Position numbers and translations under genes: made by a program
In this document: positions 52,618 through 61,154 of the stretch, piece after piece
Layout: each line of letters starts with the position of its first letter
Position numbering within the stretch: the stretch's first letter is position 1
NCBI RefSeq assembly: GCF_026153355.1
Contig: NZ_CP110636.1
Location: 1,984,001 to 2,048,000 of the forward strand
Length of the DNA: 64,000 nt
Direction of reading: 5' to 3'
Source: Streptomyces endophytica
GTDB lineage: Bacteria; Actinomycetota; Actinomycetes; Streptomycetales; Streptomycetaceae
The notes under the pieces: generated by a model
What the model was told of the DNA's origin: nothing
Database searches by the model: none
The model's input: only the letters and a program-made list of their open reading frames with translations

Positions 52618-52629
52618 CCGTAGGCACGA

Positions 52630-52659
52630 GGGGCCGGCACGCGGATGCGTGCCGGCCCC
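52630..52659. terminator. Bidirectional terminator between bpa and kinase gene
   Basis: Perfect 13-bp inverted repeat GGGGCCGGCACGC / GCGTGCCGGCCCC with a GGAT loop, followed by TTCTGTGTG. Lies between convergent genes. Confidence 0.9.
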
Positions 52660-52679
52660 TTCTGTGTGCGGTGCGACCG

Positions 52680-54335
52680 TCAGCCGCTGCGACCGGTGGA
52701 GATGGTCAGCTCGATCGTGGCGTCCTTGGTCGGGTACCACCAGCTGATGGCGGCCGGGGACTGATCCGTGACGGTGTTCTTGCCCCAGATCGAGCTGTCC
52801 TCTTCCTTGACGATCTTGTACTTCCAGCCGGCCGCCTTGATGCACTCCTTCACCGAGTCCAGGTTCTTGAACCGGAACGACGGGAAGAGGACCTTGCCCT
52901 TGTCGGCGTAGCTCTTGGTCGGGTTGGTGCACTCGGACGTCAGGATCGTCGCCGTCTTGTCCTCGGGACGGATGCTCTCGCTGGGCGAGGCCGAGTAGGA
53001 GGACGGCGTGACGTCGCCGCCGTTGTCGTCGGAGGAACCGGCGCTCAGGCCGATGCCGATCGCTATCGCGGTGACCACGACGACACCGACGATCGCCGAG
53101 ACCACGATCACCGGGGTGTTGTTCTTCCGCCCGCCGGGACCGCCGGCCGACGGCATCGAGGCGGTGACCGGCGGCGGGGGCGGGGTGTACGCCGGCGGAG
53201 CCTGGTAACCGCCCGCGTTGAACGGCGCCGGGCCCGGAATCGGGCCGGGGGCCGGCGTCGGGTAGGCGTTGTTCGGCGGCGGGGGCGTCTGCGGGCCGAA
53301 GCCGGCCGCCTGCGTCGGCTGGTAGGGCTGCTGGACGTTCGGCGGGGCCGGCGTGTGCGGGTTTCCGGCGGCGGTGGGGAAGACCGCGGAGGACACCGAG
53401 GAGCCGCTGGTGCGCGCCGGGGCCCTCGCCGATGATCAGCGGGGTGGCACCGGACTGCCCCGACCCGGCGATCCGCAGACACTCGTCCCGCATCGCCTCG
53501 GCGGTCGGGAACCGTTCGTTGGGGTTCTTCTTCAGCGCCCGGGCCACCAGCGCGTCCACGGCCGGCGGCAGCGAGCGGTTGATGCTCGACGGGACCGGCG
53601 GCTCTTCCTGCACGTGCGCGTAGGCGATGGCGAGCGGGGAGTCCGCGTCGAACGGCAGCTGGCCGGTCAGCAGCTCGAAGAGCATGATGCCGACGGAGTA
53701 GAGGTCGGAGCGGGCGTCCACCCCGCGGCCCAGCGCCTGCTCGGGGGAGAGGTACTGCGGGGTGCCGACCACCATGCCGGTCTGGGTCATGGACGTCACG
53801 CCGGACTGCATGGCGCGGGCGATGCCGAAGTCCATGACCTTGACGACGCCGCGCTTGTTCAGCATGACGTTGCCGGGCTTGATGTCGCGGTGGACCAGGC
53901 CCATCTCGTGGCTGACTTCCAGCGCCGCGAGCACATCGGCGGTGATCTTCAGGGCCTTCTCGGTCGGCATCGCGCCGTGCTGGGCGATGTCGGTGTCGAG
54001 GTCGGAGCGCAGCGGCTGGCCCGCGACGTACTCCATGACGATGTACGGCACCATGCCGCCGTCGAGCTCGTCCTCGCCGGAGTCGAAGACCGAGACGATA
54101 TTGGTGTGCGTGAGCTTCGCCACTGACTGTGCCTCGCGGCGGAAGCGCTCGCGGAAGGCCTGCTCGCGACCGAGCTCGGTGTGCAGTGTCTTGATCGCGA
54201 CGTCGCGGTCGAGCACGGTGTCGTGCGCGAGGTGCACGGATGCCATTCCGCCGGCCCGAGAAGATCACGAAGCTGGTAACGTCCTCCGCCGACCGAACGG
54301 CCCTCGAATTGGCCCTGAGCGCCGTCCTGGCTCAT
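52680..54335 (-). CDS. Transmembrane Ser/Thr protein kinase with PASTA-like sensor (frameshifts as read)
   Basis: From the ATG at 54335 (GGGGGAAG upstream): MSQDGAQGQFEGRSVGGGRYQLRDLLG, a shift near 54258 in a GGGCCGGCGG run, then GGMASVHLAHDTVLDRDVAIKTL, LVHRDIKPGNVML, VMDFGIARAMQSGVTSMTQTGMVVGTPQYLSPEQ. After about 53410 the frame changes again: a Pro/Gln-rich juxtamembrane part, one membrane helix (VIVVSAIVGVVVVTAIAIGIGL) and a C-terminal PASTA-like domain ending TKDATIELTISTGRSG. Probably a wall-sensing kinase related to PknB. Divergent from a second kinase. Confidence 0.88.
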
Positions 54336-54657
54336 CGTTCCGCTTCCCCCTAGGCGCACGGCGCACTACCCGCACGTTATAGCGATCAAAATCTGGAATT
54401 CCGCAGCCAAGTGTGCCCCAGGGCCCGGACACGTCAAGCTGTGTGCCCGTTCCGTGACCAGATGTGCAAGATCCGGTCACGGACCTGAGACGTTCGGCAC
54501 CCTGAATCACCGGGGGTGAACTTGCGATGTCAGGCGAACGGCGGGTTTGATGGCCGGTCCACGACGGACCGGTGGGTGCCGCGGAACCTGTAGCGTGCTC
54601 TAGCGAAGACCGATGACCTTACCGCTCTCGGGCGGATCGATTCGACGGCGAGGACCG
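54336..54657. promoter_or_regulatory. Divergent kinase promoter region with inverted repeat
   Basis: 322 bases without a gene. 9-bp inverted repeat TCCGTGACC (54451-54459) and GGTCACGGA (54475-54483) with a 15-base spacer near the centre; AT-rich segment CGTTATAGCGATCAAAATC at 54375-54393 is probably part of the leftward promoter. Confidence 0.5.
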
Positions 54658-56270
54658 ATGGCACCGACGCAGAGCCCCCAGGGCCCGTCCGATCCTGAGG
54701 CCACCGGCTCCCGTGTCCCCGAGGCACCGGAGATGTGGGGCAATGGCGGCCTGGTCGGCGACGGCCGGTACCGGCTCACGCGGCGCCTCGGGCGCGGCGG
54801 TATGGCGGAGGTGTTCGCCGCCGAGGACGTGCGCCTCGGCCGCACCGTGGCCGTGAAGCTGCTGCGTGCCGACCTCGCCGAGGACCCGGTGTCCAAGGCC
54901 CGCTTCACCCGCGAGGCACAGTCCGTGGCCGGGCTGAACCACCACGCGGTGGTCGCGGTCTACGACTCCGGCGAGGACCTGGTCGGCGGCAACACCGTGC
55001 CGTACATCGTGATGGAGCTGGTCGAGGGCCACACCATCCGCGATCTGCTGCTGAACGCCGACGCCCCGCCGCCGGACCAGGCGCTGATCATCGTCTCGGG
55101 CGTGCTGGAGGCACTGGCCTACAGCCACCAGCACGGCATCGTGCACCGTGACATCAAGCCCGCGAACGTGATCATCACGAACAGCGGCGCCGTGAAGGTC
55201 ATGGACTTCGGCATCGCCCGCGCCCTGCACGGCGCGCAGTCCACCATGACCCAGACCGGCATGGTCATGGGTACGCCCCAGTACCTCTCCCCGGAGCAGG
55301 CGCTCGGCAAGACCGTCGACACCCGTTCCGACCTCTACGCCACCGGCTGTCTGCTCTACGAACTCCTCACCCTGCGGCCGCCGTTCACCGGTGAGACCCC
55401 GCTCTCGGTCGTCTACCAGCACGTCCAGGACATGCCGGTGCCGGCTTCCGAGGTCGCCGAGGGCGTGCCGCCGGAGCTGGACGGCCTGGTCATGCGGGCG
55501 CTGGCCAAGGACCCCGACGACCGGTTCCAGACCGCCGAGGAGATGCGCGGGCTGGTCCAGTACTCGCTGCAGATGCTGCAGGAGCAGGGTGGGCACACCG
55601 GCACCTGGAACACCGGTCCGGTCGTCATGCACGAGGGCGGTCGCACCCTTCCATGGGGACCGCCGCGACCACCGCGCTGCCGCACCCGGATGCCGGCCAG
55701 ACCACGGCGCAGCCGATCCTCACGCACGGGATGCGGGAGGACGACGGAGGCTTCGAGGGCGGGCCCCGCCCGTCCAAGGGCGGCCGCGGCAAGGCCTTGC
55801 TGATCGCGGCGCTCGCGCTGATCGCCATCGCGGTCGGTGTGGCCTTCGCGCTGCAGAACACCAAGGACCCGGGCCGGAAGCACGAGACTCCCGCCTCGCA
55901 GTCGCCGACGCCGAAGAAGCACAAGGAGACCAGCGAGCCGACGACCGAGGAGCCGACCACTCCGGAGACCCAGCCGGGCGGCACCGGCGGCGACGGTGGT
56001 TCGTACACCCAGCCGCCGACGACGCAGCCGAGCACCCCGGAGACGTCCGCGCCGCCGAGCTCGCAGCCTCCGACGACCAGCGAGCCGACCACCGAGCCGC
56101 CCACCGACACGACCGGTGGCACGGCCGACGGCGGCACCGCGGACGGTGGGACGGCCGACGGCGGCACCGCGGACGGCGGTACGGCCGACGGCGGCTCGAC
56201 GGCCGGGGCGGACAGCGGGGCGTCCTCGGGCGCGGACAGCGGCACCACGCTGGGCACGACCGGCGGCTGA
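54658..56270 (+). CDS. Transmembrane Ser/Thr protein kinase with Thr/Pro-rich outer tail (frameshift as read)
   Basis: I chose the ATG at 54658 (GAGG before it) over 54613, which would put a rare TTA codon in the gene. Kinase landmarks: RLGRGGMAEVFAAEDV, VAVKLL, GIVHRDIKPANVII, VMDFGIARALHGAQSTMTQTGMVMGTPQYLSPEQ. One base is lost near 55650. The next frame carries a membrane helix (ALLIAALALIAIAVGVAFALQ) and an extracytoplasmic tail rich in Thr/Pro, with five tandem TADGG/TADGGS units and a Ser/Gly end. No PASTA domain. The tail may span the wall. Substrate unknown. Confidence 0.88.
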
Positions 56271-56291
56271 CCGGCCCCGCGTGGGTCCGGG

Positions 56292-57334
56292 TCAGCGGGT
56301 GAACGCGTCGCGCACGGCGCGGTATTCGCGGGTCCACCACACCGCCAGGGCGGCCGCCGCCGGGAATTGCGGATCGGTGCGGCGGTCGCCGAGCTGGTAG
56401 CGCCAGGCGAGCATCCAGAAGTCGTTCAGCCGCTCCCACCACACCCGGTGGACGGCCGCGGCGAGTTCGTCGGCGCCGGCTCCGCAGGCGCTGCGGTAGG
56501 CACCGGCGTACGCCGCGACCTTGGCCAGGTCCAGGGTGCCGCAGGGCCGTACGAAGAAGATCGCGGCGGCGCGCACCGCTTCCTCGGCGCGGGGCTGGAC
56601 GCCCAGCCGGTCCCAGTCGACGATCGCGGTCGGCTCGGTGCCGCGGTAGAGCACGTTCAGCGGGTGGAAGTCGCCGTGCACCCAGCCGGCGGCGGGTTCC
56701 GCGCCGGGGGCGGGGCGCCGGTGCGCCTGCCGCTCCAGGAGGGCCCGGCGCTCCAGCAGCCGGTGCTCGGCGAGCTCGTCGAAGCTGGTGCGCGGGGGGC
56801 GCAGCGGGCCAGGTCCAGCAGCTCGTCGATGGTCTCGAAGGTCCGCTCGGGGTCGGCGCCGGCGTCCGCGAAGGGCGGCCGGGGCGGATGCGGTTCGTCC
56901 GCCATGACCTGTGTCAGCGCGGTGTGCACGAGCCCGAGCAGGGCGCCGAGCCGGCGGGACTGCCCGGTGGTCAGCGCGGCCCCGCTCAGGTGGCGCCCCT
57001 CGACCCACGGGTGCAGGGCGTAGCAGCGGCCGTCGAGGACGGTGACGGTGCGGCCGTCGGCGTCGGCGACGGGCGGGGCGACCGGCAGGCCGAGCGCGGC
57101 GAGCCGCCGGGTGGCGCGGTGCTGGCGGGTGATCGCGGCCAGGTCGCCGTCGAGGTGGTGCTTGAGGAAGTAGCGGCCGCGGGTGGTGGCGAGGAAGTAG
57201 CCGTGGTTGAGCAGGCCCTCGGCGACGGGTTCGCAGGACAGCGGCGCGCCGGCGCCGGTGTAGTGGCGGAGCAGGGATCCGAGGGCGTCTTTGTCGGGCG
57301 TCGCCGCCGTCCGGACTACAGATGAGCGCAGCAC
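56292..57334 (-). CDS. Phosphotransferase (APH/choline kinase fold) family protein (frameshift as read)
   Basis: GTG start at 57334. The N-lobe part contains LSCEPVAEGLLNHGYFLATTRGRYFLKHHLDGD and VTVLDGRCYALHPWVEGRHL. After about 56805 the other frame continues with FDELAEHRLLERRALLERQ, the catalytic loop WVHGDFHPLNVLYRG and the metal site AIVDWDRLGVQPRAEE. This is the aminoglycoside phosphotransferase/homoserine kinase-like fold; a small-molecule kinase of unknown substrate. Both catalytic motifs are intact. About 347 residues after correction. Confidence 0.85.
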
Positions 57335-57386
57335 GCGCCAGATGTTAGATCAACTACACCTATGCGGGTGGGGGTATCGGAAAGCC

Positions 57387-57805
57387 TCACGCAGAGTGAG
57401 CGAGGCCGAGGGCCGGCACCTCGGTGAGGTGGTGCAGGGTGACGAACTCCGGCTCCACGCCCAGGAAGACGGGATCGAAGGGCGCCCCGTCGGCCAGCCG
57501 GGGCGTGCGGCCGAAGCGCTCCCGCTCGGCGGCATCCGGGAGGGTCACCCGGGCGGTGCCGGTGAACTGCACGGACCAGGTGTCCGGCGCCCCGCTGCCG
57601 ACGTTGTCGGCCTCGTACGCGACGACGCTCCCGTCCAGCGCCCCGTGGTAGCCGTAGCCGCGGTGCAGCCGGAGGATCAGCCGTCCGTCGTCCAGGACGA
57701 GGTGCCGGGTGACGGTGGTGAAGGGCAGCGCCCGCCGACTGGCCGAGACCCGCCCGTAGGGGGTGCGGCGAGCAGTTCGATGGCACGGTGGTGGTCGGTG
57801 GGCAT
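57387..57805 (-). CDS. Pyridoxamine 5'-phosphate oxidase-like (FMN-binding split barrel) protein (frameshift as read)
   Basis: ATG at 57805: MPTDHHRAIELLAAPP, then one base missing in a GGGGG run at about 57760, then YGRVSASRRALPFTTVTRHLVLDDGRLILRLHRGYG. It continues with NVGSGAPDTWSVQFTGTARV, typical of the small actinobacterial PNPOx-like flavin/F420 proteins. About 138 residues. Stand-alone gene; reaction unknown. The response regulator follows 141 bases away on the same strand. Confidence 0.82.
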
Positions 57806-57946
57806 GGTCCCACCCTGCCGGTCGGGAGGGCTCGTCAACAGGGTCCAGCAGCCTGGAGTAAACGGGACGATGGTCCTGAATCGCCATGACCCGGGCGGTG
57901 GCCGGGGTGGCGGCGCCCGAAGCGCGGCCGCTCCGGAATCCGTCGG

Positions 57947-58624
57947 TCAGCGGCGCTCCGCCTGCCGGCGCGCCACATAGGCGGCGGCCTGGGAGCGGCG
58001 CTCCATGCCGAGCTTGGAGAGCAGGCTGGAGACGTAGTTCTTGATGGTCTTCTCGGCGAGGTGGAGCCGCTCCCCGATGGCGCGGTTGGTCAGGCCCTCG
58101 CCGATCAGGTCGAGGATCTTGCGCTCCTGCTCCGTCAGGCTCGCCAGCCGGTCGTCCTCCTTGGTGGCGTTGCCGTCCCGCAGCCGCTGCAGTACGCGGG
58201 CGGTGGCCACGGGGTCGAGCAGCGACTTGCCGGCGGCCACGTCGCGTACGGCGGAGAGCAGTTCGTTCCCCCGGATGGCCTTGAGGACATAACCGGACGC
58301 ACCGGCCATGATCGCGTCGAAGAGCGCCTCGTCGTCCGCGAACGAGGTGAGCATCAGGCATTTGATGTCCGGATTCTGCGAACGGATCTCCCGGCAGACC
58401 TCGACCCCGCTGCCGTCCGGCAGCCGGACGTCCAGCACGGCCACGTCGGGACGCGTCGCAGGGATCCTGACCAGGGCATCTTCGGCGGTGCCGGCCTCGC
58501 CGACCACCTCGATGTCAGCCTCGACCGCGAGCATTTCGTGGACACCGCGGCGGACGACTTCATGGTCATCGAGTAGGAATACCGTGATTTTTCCGTCTTC
58601 GGGCACGGGCTCAGTCTCACACAT
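57947..58624 (-). CDS. NarL/DevR-type response regulator
   Basis: 225 residues. Receiver domain: ITVFLLDDHEVVRRGVHEML, phospho-acceptor Asp65 in VAVLDVRLPDGSG and lysine in GYVLKAIRG. C-terminal LuxR-type HTH: LTEQERKILDLIGEGLTNRAIGERLHLAEKTIKNYVSSLLSKLGMERRSQAAAYV. Resembles the DevR/DosR group. No histidine kinase is adjacent, so it is an orphan here. Divergent from bkd cluster 2; the long palindrome between them could belong to either gene. Confidence 0.92.
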   Translation of the reverse strand: MCETEPVPEDGKITVFLLDDHEVVRRGVHEMLAVEADIEVVGEAGTAEDALVRIPATRPDVAVLDVRLPDGSGVEVCREIRSQNPDIKCLMLTSFADDEALFDAIMAGASGYVLKAIRGNELLSAVRDVAAGKSLLDPVATARVLQRLRDGNATKEDDRLASLTEQERKILDLIGEGLTNRAIGERLHLAEKTIKNYVSSLLSKLGMERRSQAAAYVARRQAERR

Positions 58625-58933
58625 CAAGTCTTCCCGTGCTCCAGGTCACCGATATAACGTGCCGTTGTCCCGGCGGCCTGCAACGCTGTGACCAGGAGTT
58701 GTTCCAGCCTTTGCGATTTTACTTGGAAATCCAAGCAAAATCGCAGGTCAGCGCCGTTTCCACTTCGGCTTTGACAATGGGTAACGTGCAATGAGCAGGC
58801 CACTGTCCGGGAGCTTTGTTCCACCCGGATCCGGCCGCGTTCGCACACACCCCGTGCGCCGTATCGGATACCGGGTGAGCCGCAATACGGCCACCGGCGG
58901 ACCCCGGGGGCCGGACAGACGGAGGAGCAGCAC
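58625..58933. other. Divergent control region of response regulator and bkd cluster 2
   Basis: 309 bases without a gene. Contains the long AT-rich palindrome at 58712-58745, a TATAACG-like element near 58653-58659 and TTTGACA near 58770. No clear -10/-35 pair could be assigned with confidence. Confidence 0.5.
58712..58745. promoter_or_regulatory. Long AT-rich palindrome upstream of bkd cluster 2
   Basis: Left arm TGCGATTTT-A-CTTGG (58712-58726), spacer AAAT, right arm CCAAG-C-AAAATCGCA (58731-58745). Fourteen of fifteen positions pair. It is markedly AT-rich for this genome, which fits a protein-binding operator. A transcribed hairpin terminator is less likely, because it sits 189 bases before the E1-alpha start. 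Confidence 0.75.
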
Positions 58934-60151
58934 GTGACCGTGGAAGGCACTGCGCAGCGGAAAAACACCCGCGGCAGCAGCAAGCGCACCACCGCCAAGA
59001 AGGCGACGCCTGCCAAGAAGGCGTCGCCGGCCAAGGCCCGTACCAACGGCCGGCCCGACGAGGCGGAGCAGGATCAGCTCGTACAACTGCTGACCCCGGA
59101 AGGGAAGCGGGTCGAGCACCCGGACTACGCCATCGACCTTTCCCCCGAAGAACTGCGCGGCCTCTACCGCGACATGGTGCTGACGCGGAAGTTCGACGCC
59201 GAGGCGACCACCCTCCAGCGCCAGGGCGAGCTGGGCCTGTGGGCCTCGCTGCTGGGCCAGGAGGCCGCTCAGATCGGCTCCGGACGCGCGCTGCGCGACG
59301 ACGACTACGTCTTCCCGACGTACCGCGAGCACGGTGTGGCGTGGTGCCGCGGGGTCGACCCGACGAACCTGCTGGGCATGTTCCGCGGTGTCAATCACGG
59401 CGGCTGGGACCCGAACAGCAACAACTTCCACCTCTACACCATCGTGATCGGTTCGCAGACGCTGCACGCGACCGGTTATGCGATGGGTGTCCAGAAGGAC
59501 GGCGCGGATTCCGCGGTCATCGCGTATTTCGGTGACGGTGCCTCCAGCCAGGGCGATGTCGCGGAATCCTTCACGTTCTCCGCGGTGTACAACGCCCCCG
59601 TCGTGTTCTTCTGCCAGAACAATCAGTGGGCCATTTCCGAACCCACCGAGAAGCAGACCCGGGTGCCGCTCTACCAGCGCGCCCGCGGCTACGGATTCCC
59701 CGGCGTACGGGTCGACGGCAACGACGTGCTGGCCTGTCTCGCGGTGACCAAGGCGGCGCTGGAGCGGGCGCGCACCGGCCAGGGCCCGATGCTGATCGAG
59801 GCGTTCACGTACCGGATGGGCGCGCACACCACCTCCGACGACCCGACGCGCTACCGCGGGGACGAGGAGCGGGTGGCCTGGGAGGCCAAGGACCCGATCC
59901 TGCGGCTGCGGACGTACCTGGAGGCCGAGGGCCTGGTCGACGAGGCGTACCTCGCCACCATCGACGAGGAGAGCGAGGCCCTGGGCGTGCGGGTCCGCGA
60001 GGCCGTCCGTGCCATGCCCGACCCGGACCACATGGCGATCTTCGAGAATGTCTATGCCGACGGGCACGCGCTCGTCGATGAGGAGCGCGCGCAGTTCGCC
60101 GCGTACCAGGCGTCGTTCGTCGATGCCGATGTCCTGGCGGAGGGGAACTGA
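58934..60151 (+). CDS. Branched-chain alpha-keto acid dehydrogenase E1 alpha, cluster 2
   Basis: 405 residues from the GTG at 58934 (GGAGGAG at 58921). An unusual lysine/alanine-rich N-terminal tail (residues 10-40, with KKATPAKKASPAKA repeats) precedes the family start. ThDP motif IAYFGDGASSQGDVAESFTF to VFFCQNNQWAISEP at about 198-235; EAFTYRMGAHTTSDDPTRYR is the phosphorylation-loop equivalent. Same reaction as cluster 1 but only moderately similar. First gene of an intact E1a-E1b-E2 operon. Confidence 0.93.
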   Translation: MTVEGTAQRKNTRGSSKRTTAKKATPAKKASPAKARTNGRPDEAEQDQLVQLLTPEGKRVEHPDYAIDLSPEELRGLYRDMVLTRKFDAEATTLQRQGELGLWASLLGQEAAQIGSGRALRDDDYVFPTYREHGVAWCRGVDPTNLLGMFRGVNHGGWDPNSNNFHLYTIVIGSQTLHATGYAMGVQKDGADSAVIAYFGDGASSQGDVAESFTFSAVYNAPVVFFCQNNQWAISEPTEKQTRVPLYQRARGYGFPGVRVDGNDVLACLAVTKAALERARTGQGPMLIEAFTYRMGAHTTSDDPTRYRGDEERVAWEAKDPILRLRTYLEAEGLVDEAYLATIDEESEALGVRVREAVRAMPDPDHMAIFENVYADGHALVDEERAQFAAYQASFVDADVLAEGN

Positions 60152-60153
60152 CC

Positions 60154-61137
60154 ATGGCCGTCCACGAGAAGATCACCATCGCCAAGGCGATCAACGCTTC
60201 GCTCCGTGCCTCCATGGAGGCCGACCCCAAGGTCCTCGTCATGGGCGAGGACGTCGGCAAGCTCGGCGGCGTCTTCCGGGTCACCGACGGACTGCAGAAG
60301 GACTTCGGCGAGGACCGGGTGATCGACACCCCGCTCGCCGAGTCGGGCATCGTCGGCACCGCGATCGGCCTGGCGCTGCGCGGCTACCGCCCGGTCGTCG
60401 AGATCCAGTTCGACGGCTTCGTCTTCCCCGCCTACGACCAGATCGTCACCCAGCTCGCCAAGATGCACGCCCGCGCGCTGGGCAAGGTCAAGGTGCCGGT
60501 CGTCATCCGCATCCCGTACGCGGGCGGCATCGGTGCGGTCGAGCACCACTCCGAGTCCCCCGAGGCGCTGTTCGCGCACGTCGCGGGCCTCAAGATCGTC
60601 ACTCCCTCGAACTCCTCCGACGCCTACTGGATGCTCCAGCAGGCCATCGCGGGCGACGACCCGGTCATCTACTTCGAACCCAAGCGGCGCTACCACGACA
60701 AGTCGCGGCTGGACACCGAGTCGATCCCGGACCCGCTGCACAAGGCTCGGGTCACCCAGAGCGGCTCGGACCTCACGCTGGCCGCCTACGGCCCGATGGT
60801 GAAGGTCTGCCTGGACGTCGCCAAGGTCGCGGCCGAGGAGGGCAAGTCGGTCGAGGTCGTCGACCTGCGCTCGCTCTCCCCGATCGACTTCGACACCCTG
60901 CAGTCGTCGGTGCAGAAGACCGGGCGCCTGGTCGTCGTCCACGAGGCGCCGGTGTTCTTCGGCGCGGGCGCGGAGATCGCCGCCCGGATCACCGAACGGT
61001 GCTTCTACCACCTGGAGGCCCCGGTCCTGCGCGTCGGCGGCTTCCACTCCCCGTACCCGCCCTCCCGGCTGGAGGACGAGTACCTTCCGGGGCTGGACCG
61101 GGTGCTCGACGCCGTCGATCGTGCGCTGGCGTACTGA
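60154..61137 (+). CDS. Branched-chain alpha-keto acid dehydrogenase E1 beta, cluster 2
   Basis: 327 residues, two bases after the E1-alpha stop, with GGAGGGG upstream. Complete E1 beta: VLVMGEDVGKLGGVFRVTDGLQKDFGEDRVIDTPLAESGIVGTAIGLALRGYRPVVEIQFDGF, IRIPYAGGIGAVEHHSESPEALF, and the C-terminal ferredoxin-like domain VVDLRSLSPIDFDTL...HSPYPPSRLEDEYLPGLDRVLDAV. Forms the alpha2beta2 decarboxylase with the upstream product. No frame problem, unlike its cluster 1 paralogue. Confidence 0.95.
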   Translation: MAVHEKITIAKAINASLRASMEADPKVLVMGEDVGKLGGVFRVTDGLQKDFGEDRVIDTPLAESGIVGTAIGLALRGYRPVVEIQFDGFVFPAYDQIVTQLAKMHARALGKVKVPVVIRIPYAGGIGAVEHHSESPEALFAHVAGLKIVTPSNSSDAYWMLQQAIAGDDPVIYFEPKRRYHDKSRLDTESIPDPLHKARVTQSGSDLTLAAYGPMVKVCLDVAKVAAEEGKSVEVVDLRSLSPIDFDTLQSSVQKTGRLVVVHEAPVFFGAGAEIAARITERCFYHLEAPVLRVGGFHSPYPPSRLEDEYLPGLDRVLDAVDRALAY

Positions 61138-61154
61138 GGGTTTGAGGAGAGTTC

